DNA of 64,000 nucleotides from Galbula dea (GCA_013399015.1 VWZX01008270.1:606001-670000), one strand, 5' to 3'; numbered from the stretch's first letter, positions 12,201 through 25,245 are shown. The notes: a model not told the origin generated them from the sequence alone. A program made the numbers and translations.

Positions 12201-15200
12201 GCACTAGCTCAAAATGCAATTGGTCCCCATGCAAGGGCCTGGCACTAAGCCTGTGTGTATTTAGGTCCACCTTAGACTTATCCTTGGGCTAAGAAATGAA
12301 GAAGGATTTTTCTATTTTTATTTACTGTTATGAATTTCAGTGCATAAGAAAGAAATCAGTCCAAAACAGTCATATTAAGGAAGAGACTCTAAGGATGTAA
12401 TATGCAAAAAAAATCCTTATGATTTTAGGCTTCCCAGTGAACAGTTAAGCATGATATTGTCCTGGCAAGAACAATATCGTCTCTCTGGCTCTATTGTTAG
12501 AACTGGTCAGTTATTACTTTAAGCTAATGCTAACATTTTTTTTTCCTTTTCAAGAAATATGTAAAATCAGAGAAAAATATCATTTGGGTACATGCAGTTC
12601 CTCAGAGAAGCAACACTTTCCTTTCACTAACCTGCACGTTGTTGAAACAATCAGCTGACATTTCAGTGATATATCATCCTGAATGCATAAAACACACAGT
12701 TCACAACAAGAAGAAAATGAAAGAGTTTATTTCTCATAAAGCTTGTAAATGAATCTCTACACACCTCACAGTATACTGAGCTTGTGATGCATCTAGAATA
12801 AGCACATCAAGCAAAACCATTTTGGTATAACTTGGAAAAGATGGGAAAGCTGAAAATAAAGATCAATTTATGTAAAAATCCCAAGAAGTGAACAAGTGGG
12901 AAGGGTATCAGTAATATTCAGAAAAATAATCCATAACATTATAGAGTATCATTGACATTTGGTGTTCCAATATTTAGGAAAATTGGAACATTTTGATAAT
13001 GTAAGTGCCTCTATCTCTTGAACCACGTATTTTTGTTAAGTCCTAAGTGTTCAGAAATGACACCTGAATATTCATGTGTAGAACCAACAAGCAAGAAGTA
13101 CTGTAGTATGGATTATCTAGAAGGGCTTAAATCTTGGTGATCAACTTTCATTTTGTCTGTAGCAGTTTGTCCAGCAGGAACTGTACTAGTTACAGTACAG
13201 CCACGTGGCAAACATGGTGTTATGCTAACTCATAAAGAAACCAACTGCTATTCCTTTCTATCAGCACCTACACAGACACGCAGCTAGATTGTACAATGAA
13301 ACTGTAGGCAGCATAAGCTTATTTTTTACCTCTCGTCTATCAGTATAGAATGAGAGCTAATGTACAGCAAGTGGAGGAGACTTCAGAAGCAATATCCCTG
13401 TGCCACATCTTTTCTGTCTTGTTCCCGAAGATCTGCTAGCTCTGATTTACATATGCAATTTTCATCGTTACCACTAAGTATAGCACAAGTGGACCTTAAC
13501 ATGTAGTTAATAAAAGTGGTGGCAGATAGGCATATGATTCCCTTCTCTCCCTAAAGGTCTATCTTGCTGCTAAAAATGACATTAGCCTGCCACTCCTTCC
13601 AGAAAAAGAGCCATTTCCATATTTTTCTGGTAAACCAGAGAGCACAGGCAAAAGGAAAAAAAGGGAAAATTAATTTAAAATAAACTCTAAGATGTCTTTC
13701 AGATATGCAGAGATAAAGGGACAGAGATTCACTAAATAGTTTTTCAAATATTCTAGGATCCTTTTATTGATATAATAGTTTAAGTTTGCTTTTAATTTCC
13801 TAGTTGTGTATACAAACAGGTGAAAGAATTAATAAAGACAGCAAAAATACAAAAATGTCTGTGCACTGCAGTCAAGAGATTAATCTAAAAAATTATTTCT
13901 GCATTTAATGAGGGTTAATGACAACAAATGAGAAGTTATAAGGTTACAGTTCATATTATAGAAAGTGCTGGCACTATGTATGAAGACCCTTGTTTTATAG
14001 CTTTGTTTTTATATACAGTTGCTATTTTTTATTCTTACAGCATTGTTTTGTCCTTGCTGTGTTTCAGGTGAGCACCTGCCATCAAGAGTTAAAATCAGGT
14101 ATGGGCAACAGAGCCTCTAACAGCTGATTCTTAGAAGATTTCATCAGTGTTACGGACTTGAGGATGAGTCATTTATTAATCCTATTGTTGTCCATACACA
14201 TGAAGCATCTTTAATCACAGGATTTTTAGTATTTATAAGTCAGTAATTTTAATTATGAGTTAGTTTGGGTTTTTTAGGGCTTGGACACTAAATTCAGGAA
14301 GCCATTTCCATCATAAAATATTAAAGACTTTCACTATGTAGAACTTCAGCAAAGATTAAATGTCGTTTGAGTTCAACAAGACAGCAATTTTTTCAACAGC
14401 ATTAAGATAATAGCTGGCTGCCATAGTGCTTATTTGCCTCAATATTTTTAATATCTTTTTCCCCATAAAATACTACATAAAAAAACCCCAACCAAAACAC
14501 AGAGGATGACTTCTGCAAAAGAGGCAAATAAAGCAAAAAGAAACCCTCAAAAGAGTTTTAGATATTTCACTCCTTAATTCTGTTCCTTTGGGCGGAATTC
14601 ATCTGAACAAATGTGTAAATAAGTCCATCTTAAGTATTTTAGGCATCTATGTCTGAACTAAATGTCCTCTTAATCAATAAAGAGAAATAAGCACTTCAGG
14701 GAGAGATTTTTCCTGACCTCTGTGAGTTGTAAACGTTAGACCAGTATGATTTGCACCTATCATTCACTTTTGACTTCCAAGGTAACCTACAGGAGTAACC
14801 TACACTGTGGATATCTAATATTCAGCAAGGCAAATTCTGTGTTCTGATTAACAGGAAAAACACTGTATCCCTGCCCTCTCAAAACCTTTTTGGAATTGTT
14901 GTACCTGGACAACATGTTTACTAACAAGATTCATTTGAGAGTGGGTCATGTCTGCCTCTTCCAGCACAGGCTAGCCTTTGCTTTGCAGCTTCATAACCTG
15001 ATGCAGCTGGTTAGAAGATTATATGCTCCACTGACCAGCTGCACTTAGCAAATGAATCTGTGGATGAGCAGAGAAAACAAGTCATCCAAATACACAAAGT
15101 GCATTTCCAGTTGCAGGGAGCGTGCAGAAGACACCAGTTCCCAGAGCACTGCCTTTCAGTACAAGATTTGACCAGGTTACAGGAATTCGCATTCCTGGTA

Positions 15201-17002
15201 CTACGAAACCATTCTTACTGCTGGGCCAATCCTTCCTTTCCAAGTTTTGTAGGCATGCCACGCCTCCTCTTTTGGTTAATTTTCTAAAAATAATTTATTT
15301 TGATGTAATGTAATTCACGAATTTTGACATAAGATGTGACACTGAAACAGCAACCTCAATGCCAGTCTTACAGGATTAGGCCCTAAAATTGTAGGCAATA
15401 GAAATTCCTCCTAGCCTATTATCAGCTCTGCTAGGATTTGGATCATGTGTAGAATATTTCATTTTCAAATTAGTATTTCCTGTCAAATATAAGGTATATA
15501 AAGAATCTCTGTAAAGTTTAAAAACTCATGCCAGACATCCACTGAAGGCTTGCAAGAAGTAGTGTACTACAAGACGGCAGATGTTACCTGTTTTTAAGGC
15601 TTCTAAGGCCTGTATTTTGGCAAGTGCAGAAGTTACATAGTGTGTTAAACAGTAGACGAATTATATGGAAATTGTAGTTCTGCTTAGCACTGTTACAGCC
15701 AAACAGTTGTGGGGTTTTAAAAATCCACCTGTCCTGCAATGAATTCTGCATTTGGCGGGAAACATTTTGCAAAGCAACCCTGAAATCTTGTAATACAAAC
15801 AAAGAAAACAAAACACCAACATTTTGCACAGAACTAAACCCCAAAATATCTGTCACCCCAGCTTTCATATGGTGGAACCTATGTTCAGTCACAGACATAG
15901 TAACACTACAATAATAGGAGTAGTTGCACAAAATATGCAGATATGCTATATGTACTTGACTTTCCCATGCTCCTTAGAAGCCTCCTGCAAAAGGCAGACC
16001 TTCCTGATTCCCTGCTTCCAAAAAACAAGGAAACAGATCAAAATCTTCTCATGAAAACTGTGCACTTTCACATTTAAAGCAAGCAAAGCATGAAAAAAAA
16101 TACCCTGCTGAAAGTCCATCCTCAACTGCTGACCATAACAGCACCAGTGTGTAAGTGGGCCCCTGTGCTCCACTCCTCTGCACAAGTCCACAGAGGTCAG
16201 TACAGCTCCCAGCATGAGCTTGGGTTCAAGCTGAGCTAGCAGGCTGGGTAGAAAAGGTGGGAGGAAGGGGGAGCAGAGGGCAAACTTGCATTGGTCATGC
16301 AACTGAACCTAAGTGTATTCAGTTTATTCTAACTTCTAGCATTTCCCTTACTTTACTTTCCATGCTTTTTTTGCCAAATGTAATGAAATAATGAATGTGT
16401 CCATAATGAATGGCTACAAGAGCTCATCTCATTAAGTTCTTAGTTTCCTGAAAAGCAGCTCCACAAAATACACTTTTGTCTGCTCTAATACCAAAGAAAG
16501 ATTCAAGAACTTTTATAAATTGTACAAGAAAACAGAAAGGAATACAGGGTGTCTGGGATGCTAGCTACTTTTGCAGGTATTGCTTTGGGTGATTATCTTT
16601 GAAACTTTCTTTCCTGCCCTTTAATTTACGCTGCTACTGCTGGTAATGACCGCAAGAAATATAAGCAGCACTAATGGATATGGATCACTGTTCTACTAGA
16701 CTGTTAAAAACAGGAGCATGGGGAATGATGACCCTGTAAAATAGATCAATGCAGCTGCAGATTGGTTCTTACACTATTAAGGTTAGTTTCCTTAAATGGC
16801 ATCATACCTCACACATTCTGCTGAAGGCTATCCATATCCATTCATGTTCATGACAGCTATTCTTAGACATTCTTTCATTTTTAACACTTCTACCAAGACT
16901 ACTACTATACTTATTTTAATGAGACGACTGTGTCTCTTTCATCAAGTTCAGATCTATTTAGCTTAAATTAAAATTATTTGCTATAATATTCCTACAGTTA
17001 CA
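9256..17002. other. 7.7 kb AT-rich non-coding stretch, no repeat family recognised
   Basis: No CR1 tail, LTR or coding exon can be supported here. Open frames are at most 118 codons. A 9-bp stem hairpin lies at 10881-10911. The stretch at 11400-11600 contains 'cctaattaaag' and looks more like unique, possibly conserved, DNA than a repeat. The rest is ordinary unique-looking sequence with short A and T runs. Confidence 0.5.
10881..10911. repeat. 9-bp inverted repeat with 13-nt loop
   Basis: ATTGCACCA at 10881-10889 is exactly complementary to TGGTGCAAT at 10903-10911. It is too short to assign a role and has no T-run after it. Confidence 0.7.
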
Positions 17003-17100
17003 AAATCATAGAATGTCCTGAATTGGAAGGGACCCACAGGGATCATTAAGTCTATATATAGGACAGTCCCTCTACATCTGCACCCCACTTCCATGCCCTG

Positions 17101-17128
17101 CCCCCCCCATAAATCAATCAATCAATCA
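17101..17128. repeat. C8 run followed by (AATC)n microsatellite
   Basis: Eight cytosines are followed after a short spacer by about four AATC units. The repeat lies inside the antisense CR1 at the end nearest its 3' terminus. Confidence 0.85.
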
Positions 17129-17599
17129 CACCATGTCTCTAAGAGAATTGCTCAGATACTTCTTCAATTCTGTCAGGCTTGGTTCTATGACTACTTCCCT
17201 GGGGAGCCCGTTCCAGTGATCTGCCCCCTCCGGGTAAAGAATATTTTCCCAATATCCAACCTAACCCCCCCTTGGCACAACTTCATGCTGTTCCCTGAGG
17301 TCTTGCTACTGGTCACCAGAGAGACAAAAATCAGCTCCTGCCCCTACACTTCTTCTCATGAGGAAGTTATAGACTGCAGTGAGGTCTTCCTCAGTCTCCT
17401 CTTCTCCAGGCTGATTAAACTGACTTCAGCCATTCTTCATACACCTTCTCCTCTAGACTCTTCACCATCTTCATAGCTCTCCTTTGAATGCTCTCCAACA
17501 ATTCAACATAGTTCTTATATTGTGGTGCCCAAAACTGCACACAGTACCTGAGGTGATGCTGCACCAGTGCAGACTAGAGTGAGACTATCACCTCCTTTG

Positions 17600-17990
17600 A
17601 CCAGCTAGCAATGCAGTCAGTGCCTGATGCACCCCAGGACATGGTTGGCACTTATGGCTGCCGGGGCACTCTCTTGAAACATTTTCAACTTGCTGTCAAC
17701 CAGAACCCCCCAGATCCCTTTCCCCAGGGCTGCTCTCCAGACTCTCATCGCCCAGACTGTATGTGCATCCAGGGTTGCTCTGTCCCAGGTGCAGAACCCA
17801 GTGCTTGCCCTTGATAAACTCCATACATCTGGTGACTGCCTAGACCTCTCTATCTGTCAGCATCAACCTACAGGGCCTCTCTGCCTTCAAAGGAGTCAAC
17901 AGCTCCTCCCAATTTGGTGTCATTGGCAAACTTACTTAGTATACCTTCTAGTCCTGTGTCCAAGCTGTTTTTTTGAAGATACTGAAAAGC
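17600..17990 (-). pseudogene. CR1 ORF2 relic with mutated catalytic box (FAND)
   Basis: On the minus strand, the codons at 17930-17919 read F-A-N-D, followed by threonine, lysine and leucine. In active CR1 copies this position is a [F/Y]ADD catalytic box, so the first aspartate has become asparagine through a single base change. The surrounding frame is broken by stops and shifts. No functional reverse transcriptase is encoded. Only the region from just upstream of the box to the ORF2 C-terminus is present. Confidence 0.8.
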
Positions 17991-20694
17991 ATTGGTTATT
18001 CAAAGGATTAGTGAGAAAACATCACTGAAGAGCTACTTGTCTTCTCATTAACATTCATGACAAAACCTTCTGGTAGAGCTGGTTTCAGCTGCTGATGGAG
18101 CAATACTTAAAAGAAATTGGCTTGCCTGGGAAACAGCTGCTCGGCAATGCCACAATACCACTATGCAAGGGAATCACTGAGAATAAGATGATACTATTAC
18201 AGCTACAGTAGGAGCATAATATATTTTAAGCTGCTTTTAGGTATACAGTGGGTGTCCAAGAATTGGAGCCTGATTGCTTGTCTATTGTTAGGAACAGGAA
18301 ACAGCTGATCACTACATGTCTGCTTATTTAGAGTGGTCCTACTCAAAGTCCTGAGGTAAAAGAAAAACCTGTATCTACTGCAACCCTTCACTTCCTGTGT
18401 GTTTCCTGTCTGCTGGAAGGATTTTTTTGTTCCTTTTCCTAGTTTTTGGAAGGGTTTGTGACTCATCTTTATATTATACATTTCCCATTCCCTTCTTTTA
18501 TAACTCATCTTCCCTTCTGTGTCATATTGAGAAAATCAGTATTAGGAAAAAAAAAATCTTTCATTGGATAGAGAGAATGATACATAATTACCCTAAGGAT
18601 TTAGAGACATCTTCACTTTTTTTCTGAATGCAACTTCAGTTTTGAAGTAAGCTTCCAATATCACAGATAACCTTTCCACCCACCTCCTACATGTGTACAT
18701 ATACCCCGCTACCAGTTTTTACTGCACCTGTTTGCAGGCTTTCTACCTACACACAAAAAGCAGCTCTGCAATCCTCTTTACAGTGCCAATTTACACCTCT
18801 TAGTGACAGGCTCTTTCCAACTTACACATATTCAGAAGTGCTTAGGGAGACACTTTTAATACCAATACAGGTTTCATATTTAGATAAAGCCCTGACTGAA
18901 TATGCTGAAGCTCTTTTACTCTTTGTTAATCTGCAGTTTATAAGAAAAGTTCAATACACTGTGACTTGTAAACGTGGACACAACGATAAAAACTGCTTAA
19001 TGTTCATTATTAAAGGCAAGCATTTAGTAAATTGTGACACTGAGCTCTTGCTCTTACAAAGGCTGAGGACCAGAAGATAGTGGAGTACTGATTAGAAACA
19101 AATAGAAATCTCAAACTCTCCTTGTAAATACTTTCTGGGTATAAAATATGTGTTTGATATTGCTTGAGTGGTTTGCATGACAATCCCTCTCAAATGCAAC
19201 TCAGGCCTTTGTGTTTGGAAGCCAGAAGCCCTCTAAAAGACATCTCAAGAAAACCACGGAGGAAAAAATAACAGCCTTACAGCTACAAAAAGCAGACTGC
19301 AACAACAAAAATCATGGGAGATCCACAGTTCATCTTGCAACAGTTAACACAACTGCAAACCTAAATTTTGCATTTGAAACCAGGAGACAAAAATTATAAA
19401 ACCCTCTATGCATATCTAATCTCTTTTTTCAAAGTTAGCTAAGCCTGCAGGCACGTAACAGACCAATTTTGATGTCATTGTAATTAAAAGCAATAGTCAC
19501 TAGGCTGATAAGCATACCAGCTGTAAGTTAACCCTTATCTTAGCCAAACTGACAACTGCAAATGTGGTATTTAGTTGTAAAGCAATGAACATTGCCATTA
19601 TTATGAATAACTGACTTTTAAAACGAATAACCGTGAAAATAAGTAAATTATATCCAGCCTACCGTCAAACTTCTTGTGCCGGGATACAAAAGTGGTGCGT
19701 ACGAAGTGACTTGTCTCCTCCACTAAGTTTTCAAACTCCAGTTTGCTCTGCTGGCTTAACTTGTCTTCCATTTCTGAGGTGCAACATGTATATTCCTGAG
19801 GGCAGATTCTTAAATGTTCCCCTGGAATCACAAGAAAAAGGGAATTAGAAATATCTGAATACAAAGAGAAATGTGTTAGAATCAAATGTACATGATCCCT
19901 CTTCAGTCAAGGAAGGCGAGCTACCAAAAGAGCTCTATAAGGCTTGACTACTTGATTTGGAACGCTTTGAAGCTGTATCAACAACTTTGCCGTATTTGGG
20001 CATTCCTCAGTTGTTTTGATACTCCAAAAGGTAGAACTGTCTCATGCCAAAAGTGATTCCTGTTCTGCTGTCAAAACTTGAAAAACAGAAATTACATATA
20101 TCTGTATACAGTTCCCACTTGCTCAAATGTACACTCTTCCCTTCTGCTTGAGTAAGTGTATTTTAATGAACATATTTGGGTACCACGTTTTCTTGGGCAG
20201 CATTTCTTGACAGACTAAATAAGAATAGCTCTGCTGAATAGGAGAAGGCAATGAAGAGTTTAATTAATGCTTATGTTATACAGAAATGCAATGTAAAAGG
20301 TAATGAAAGCCTCTTATTTAATTCAATAGATTTATCTCTTGAAGTACTGTGCCAGTTCTTCTGACAATATTGCTTTCTTCAGTACAATTCGCAAGTGGAA
20401 ACCAATTCTTTAGCTCATGAAATTAAAATGCTCTGTTATTATTACATAAATGTGAATTTCCAATTGACACTGTACTATGGGTGTCAGAAACATTTAGCTC
20501 AGTTTGTGAAAAGGCAGAGAATTCTACCATTCCCTCTTGAGAAATAAAAAGAATGATCTTCCTCTATAAGTTACTTGTAAGGCAATGAAAACATTTAGCT
20601 TTCTGTACACCAAATCCTGATTAAAAATCCCTCTGCAAATCTCTTAAAGGTGCAAATAAAATGATATACAAAGCCCAAGGGTTAAATAAATACT
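17991..20694. other. non-coding stretch, nothing firmly recognised
   Basis: The longest open frame is 129 codons at 18691-19080 on the plus strand and has no family features. The stretch around 20380-20470 looks unique and could be conserved non-coding DNA. No repeat tails or LTR ends are visible. Confidence 0.5.
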
Positions 20695-20830
20695 GGGGAC
20701 CTGGTTCTCATTTATATCAACGCTGCCTTCTACCACTGCTGAGCCATAAAGAAGATTTAAATGCAATTTATACCTACTTTGAGGCTACTTTTCACCATTC
20801 TTATTATGTAGTGAGGAGAATCAGGCCCTA
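20695..20830. mobile_element. candidate 136-bp MITE with imperfect terminal inverted repeats
   Basis: The left end reads 'ggggacctggttctcattta' and the right end 'gtgaggagaatcaggcccta'. The complement of the right end, 'tagggcctgattctcctcac', lines up with the left end over about 17 bases with a few mismatches. The interior has no coding capacity. Short elements with inverted ends of this type are usually non-autonomous DNA transposons. I cannot see a clear target duplication and cannot name the family, so superfamily membership (for example hAT) is only a guess. Confidence 0.45.
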
Positions 20831-21157
20831 AGGTTTATGCTTCCCAGAGGTATAATATATTTAGCTGCTGCATCATCTTGAAGACAGCATCAAAAAGAGG
20901 CTTGCACATGCTTAGAATAAACATTGTCTTGAGTTTGCCTTCACATTATTTCAATTTTTGTTTCAGGTTTTTAATGAAGTCTCTTAATTTGAAATTTAAA
21001 ATTCTTCAAACCTGACCCGTCACCTTCATCATAATTTGTTTTTTTCTGCAAGAGTCCATAATATATGAACTATAATGCCATGAGATTTCTTCTGGCAGTC
21101 TCAAGACTTTTTAAAAATTCACAGCTATACATCTTACACACTGGAATATACAAAGTT

Positions 21158-21255
21158 GCATCTAAACATAAGGAAAAACTTCTTTACTTTGAGGTTGGAA
21201 TAGATGATCTCTGGAGGTCCCTTCCAACCCCTAACATTCTGTGATTCTGTGATTC
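21158..21255 (+). mobile_element. CR1 3'-end fragment with internal deletion, sense
   Basis: The left part, 'aggaaaaacttctttacttt', is the CR1 block that normally lies roughly 150-200 bp before the 3' end. At 21194/21195 it joins directly to 'ttggaatagatgatctctgg' and 'aggtcccttccaacc', followed by two ATTCTGTG tail units. The intervening block that normally holds the 'cactggaacaggctgcc' segment is missing. The copy is therefore both 5'-truncated and internally deleted. The tail variant ATTCTGTG groups it with the copy at 30930-31050. Confidence 0.9.
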
Positions 21256-22989
21256 AGTAAGGATCATTTCATTGTTATCAGTTACTGTTGTAACAAGTCC
21301 CAGCCATGTACAAAAGCACCATGATATAAAACACTGCATAAACGTGGATAAAGGGACACCCCGTGACCACGAAAATACTGCAAGGATTGTTTCCCATGTC
21401 TATTACACCCTCCCAACACAATAAATTAATTTCTTTCAGTTCTCAAAATCAGGCATTGAAGCCATAAACACCACATACAGAGGGACTAGTGAGTCAGCTG
21501 CTGTCAAACATAAATGAGGGCAAAATAATGGTTGTCTTGGCTTCTACATTGTTGTCGCATCAAACCATTCAACAGGTAACATGACTGCAGAGGTAACATA
21601 ATAAGACATAGTAAGAATTACATGTAATATAACTACATATACATTACTATTAGTAATATTTTGAGTTTTTGTTAGATGTCACAAAGACAAGGAAAGCTGA
21701 AATACTGTGGTGTTACAAGCAGTGAGATGTGCTTGATTAAATAAATAAAAATAAAAATTTAAAAAACCCAACACAATCCATAATGTCTGTAATCTGCCTC
21801 CTAGATAAACCCAGTTGGTTTTGCTTATTGGAAAGCATTGGGTAGACCTACTATCCCAGTTCCAGCTACAGTAGTAGTTCTGCTTCCTATAATGACAATG
21901 TCTTCCAGTGCTGTTGCAGTCAAGAATTATTATAAAATTCAGGTCTTCTTCCTCTGTTCAAGTTTTGTGTTTTTTCCTCTTCTGACTGTTTTCATAACAG
22001 AGTCTATTATCTGATTCTGATTGCATAATTTCCAGAATATCAACCAAACTAATGCTAATCATAAAGGCACTGTACTTAGTAGGCAACAGCCATGGGTCTA
22101 GATTTTTAAAACTTTATCTTATGCTGACTACTATGACAAATTAAAGCATATTAAACTCAGTGCAGTGATCATTCTTGTTGCAATATTATTTTTTCTCCTG
22201 CTTATTTATGGTCTTTTTCTATGTTACAAAAATGACATCCAAGTTGGCTGCTACAAACTCATTCATATTCTTGCTGCACTTCTTATATGTCTATTTTCAT
22301 TAAGTTTCTTCTTTTTAATTCACTGGATCTCCATTCACTCATAAGGCTCTGGATTAGTGAAGTATCAAACTCACATTTACCAGATATGCTCACAACTTTA
22401 CCTCATTTTTTTCTTCTCTCCTAACGATGCAGCTACAGTAACTACCCACATTCATCACAAAAACTTTGCTAAACTACAATCAGCTTTTTAAAAATAACAT
22501 TTCTAGTTCTTCCCTCCTCCCCTGCCAAACTCCCTGCAAATTTATAGAAAGAAATGATAATGTAAATATTGTGCTACACCTCATATTTTACTTCAAGAGG
22601 TTTTTTCCTTCCTCCTTTTTCCTGCACTAGAGGCTCAGGTCAGATTATAGATAAAGCAAAAGTATTTTCTCTTGTTCTGTGTCAACGAAGTGCTTAAAGG
22701 CCTAAGATGCTCAACTAGACTTTGCAAAGATGAAGGCTCTAGAAATTGTGGCTCATAAGACCTAGCATGGTTTTACTGACCACAACTGGCTGAAGTCTCC
22801 AAAGGCTCACAACTCAGACACAAAACTTGTACCCTTTCCTGTGAATGACAAACAGAAACTCTCCAACAAACAGTAATTTCTGTATACTTAATTCCCTTTT
22901 AAAAAGCAGCAATTTTCACTTTGTGGTTTTTTCTTCTTAAACCACTGACTCACATTACAATTGCCAGGTCATTAGTTCACTCTTTGGAC

Positions 22990-23004
22990 AAAAAAAAAAA
23001 AAAA
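22990..23004. repeat. poly-A run (15)
   Basis: Fifteen consecutive A residues. No retroposed sequence is recognisable immediately upstream, so I treat it as a simple repeat rather than a SINE or processed pseudogene tail. Confidence 0.85.
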
Positions 23005-24124
23005 GGAGAAACATTTGTTTGTTTTTATGCAAATTTGTGATAGACTGTTTGGACTGGAAATAACTCTGCAAGCTATATTCGATGTGCTTCCTCTATTTCC
23101 CTGAACAGGATCATTTACCATTTGCATTTTGCAATATATTTTTCTGTTACTCCAAAAGGAGTTCAATCACCAATCTGTGTATTTACACCCATTAAGTATT
23201 TTGCAGGCTGAAAATGGGCTCACAGCTACTGTATCCATTCTCCTCCTGGGCAAATCCATATGGCCCAGGCTCTTATGCTAATTTTAGCAAAGATTTTTAT
23301 GGCACAAGTGGTATTGCATATAACATTATTTTTTCCCTTGGTGCAAATGACATCTTCTCAAACAAGTTTGAGAGAATACACCTCACCAGCATTTTGCCAG
23401 ACTAAACAAGTACTAACTCAGCAGTGCTCAGTGAATTACCACAACTCTTCTAACCACTGTTTCCAGCTGACGATGCTGACCTACATATCTCTCCTCATGT
23501 GGCTTACGTTGTATAAATCAAATCAATTGCCTACCACAAATTCAGCTACTAGTATTCAATTTCAGTTTTATTACAGCTGTAATCTCACACCTGCCTTCAC
23601 ATGATCCAAATTGGCAAGTTTTTAACTTGAATGTGGCAATCCTAATAGAATGTTGCTTTGAAGTGTGATAAAACAATTTATAAAGCACTTGTTTTATATT
23701 CAGATATATTGCAGTTTCGTGTCCCCATAACATGCTACAAACATCACAGGAGTCTTTAAAAAATTGCAACTTACAAATCTCAAGCTGAACAAATGCTTTC
23801 CACTGTGTATCAAAATGCCAGAACTGATTTGAGCATGGTAAGTACTTGCAGGAGATACAATCTGAAGTAGCAGCAAACTTTATGGGACATAACATTACCC
23901 TTAACAATTTCACTGCCAGATTTCCTGACCACCTGCTGCAAGCATTGGTTACATTATTAGAACTGGGAATTCTACATTATTCTACATTAGCCAGAATTTT
24001 TTACAGGTCATGATGCAAGTTTAACAATTTTAGAAACATTTCTTTCTGAGGCAGCCAATGTTTTATAGTTTCTATCCTAATAATTTTAAAAAATTAAAAT
24101 AATTGTATATTATATTAATAATTA

Positions 24125-24164
24125 TTAATATTGTATAATGATTGTTAATATTGTATAATAATTG
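24125..24164. repeat. 20-bp tandem duplication in AT-rich DNA
   Basis: Two adjacent copies of a 20-bp unit, TTAATATTGTATAATGATTG, differ by one base. The surrounding 24075-24175 is almost pure A and T with further degenerate copies of the same motif. Confidence 0.85.
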
Positions 24165-24504
24165 TAATAATAAAAACTGGTGTTGTTCTGTTGACAGAAT
24201 GGTAGGGCTGCTTATATGACTGATGAGAACAGAAACATACAATCATCACACTGCTTCATAAATCCAGCAACAAATAAATGTTAAGAAATAAAATGGGTAA
24301 ATTCAAGGTGTGCTTCTGAACTTTGTCATCCTGCATGCATCAACAGAGCCTAAATTAAGAGAAGCTATTTCTGCATCCCTCATCCTGCAGATTAGATTAA
24401 TGTGATTTGGCTTGTCATTAACCATGTTCTTGAAAATTAGAAAAACCTGCTTTAGACTTGCTCATATTCAGCCACTTGTGGAGAAGACAGAATAATTTAT
24501 TAAC

Positions 24505-25245
24505 AGTATGTAGTTTAACAAGGACAAGTTCAAAGTCCTGCATCTGGGATGGAATAACTAAAGAGCCCAGTACAGGCTACATTCTGCATGGCTGAGGAGC
24601 AGCCTTGCTGAAAAGCACCCGGGCTTCTGAGGGACAGCTACATGAGTCAGCAGTCCACTGCTGGAGCAGCAAAGTCAAACCAGATACTGGGCTGCATCCA
24701 CAGGGCAGCAGCTGAGATAGAAATGTGATCTTCCCTATTTTCTCAGTACTTGTCAAGCTGCACCTACAGTACTGTGTCCAATTCTTGTTCCCAGGGAAGA
24801 TGTGGACAGACTGGAGAAAGTCCAAAGGAGGGCCACGAAGATCAAAGTGCTGGAGAACCTGCTCTGTGAGGAGAGACTGAAGGAGTTAGGTCATTTCTCC
24901 CTGTAGAAGAGAAGGATCAGGGAGACCTCATCACAGTATTCCAGCACTTACAAGTGCAGCTACAAAGAGGACAGAGGCTCTTGATTCACAAGGAGCCACA
25001 TGGAGAAGACAAGGGGCAACAGGTAGAAGTTGCACCATGAGAGCTTCCATCTCAACATTTTTTACAGTTAGAACAATCATTGGCACAACCTCCCCAGGGA
25101 TATGGTGGAGACCCCATTGCTGGAGGATGCAATTGGACAGGGCGTTAGCTAATCTCATTGAGGATCCCTTTCCCACAGTCTGGACCAGATGATCTGCCAG
25201 GGTCGCTTCCAATATAGGTTGTTCTATGGTTCTTCGATTAGGCAG
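24505..25245 (+). mobile_element. CR1 LINE, 5'-truncated, sense, ~740 bp
   Basis: The segment begins near 'aacaaggacaagttcaaagt', the CR1 block just after the reverse transcriptase catalytic box. It continues through 'actgtgtccaattcttgttc', 'gcaacaggtagaagttgcac', 'aacctccccagggatatggt' and 'ctggaccagatgatctgcca', ending in one degenerate tail unit, 'gttctatggttcttcgatta'. The block order is complete from late ORF2 to the 3' end. Reading frames are broken. The subfamily differs from that at 45.5 and 60.7 kb, judging by the 'aggtagaagttgcac' block and the absence of the 'tagattagatattaggaa' block. Confidence 0.93.

Larger units (their letters stand above)
17003..17990 (-). mobile_element. CR1 LINE, 5'-truncated, antisense, ~1 kb
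   Basis: The minus-strand 3' end at about 17003 retains one tail unit, seen on the plus strand as 'aatcatagaatgtcctgaat', followed by 'tggaagggacccacaggga'. The body continues through 'cccgttccagtgatctgccc', 'ggtgcccaaaactgcacaca' and, near 17911, 'aatttggtgtcattggcaaa', which is the antisense reverse transcriptase box. The copy belongs to a different CR1 subfamily from the one at 4425-5490. A C8 run and an (AATC)4 run at 17101-17128 lie inside it. The 5' border near 17990 is approximate. Confidence 0.9.
21256..24504. other. AT-rich non-coding stretch
   Basis: Contains a 15-base A run at 22990-23004 and an AT-rich tandem repeat at 24125-24164. Open frames are at most 123 codons with no family features. 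No transposable element was recognised apart from these simple repeats. Confidence 0.5.

Noticed and set aside
17093..18028. Plus-strand open frames of 127, 67 and 112 codons
   Set aside because: They are antisense translations of the CR1 at 17003-17990.
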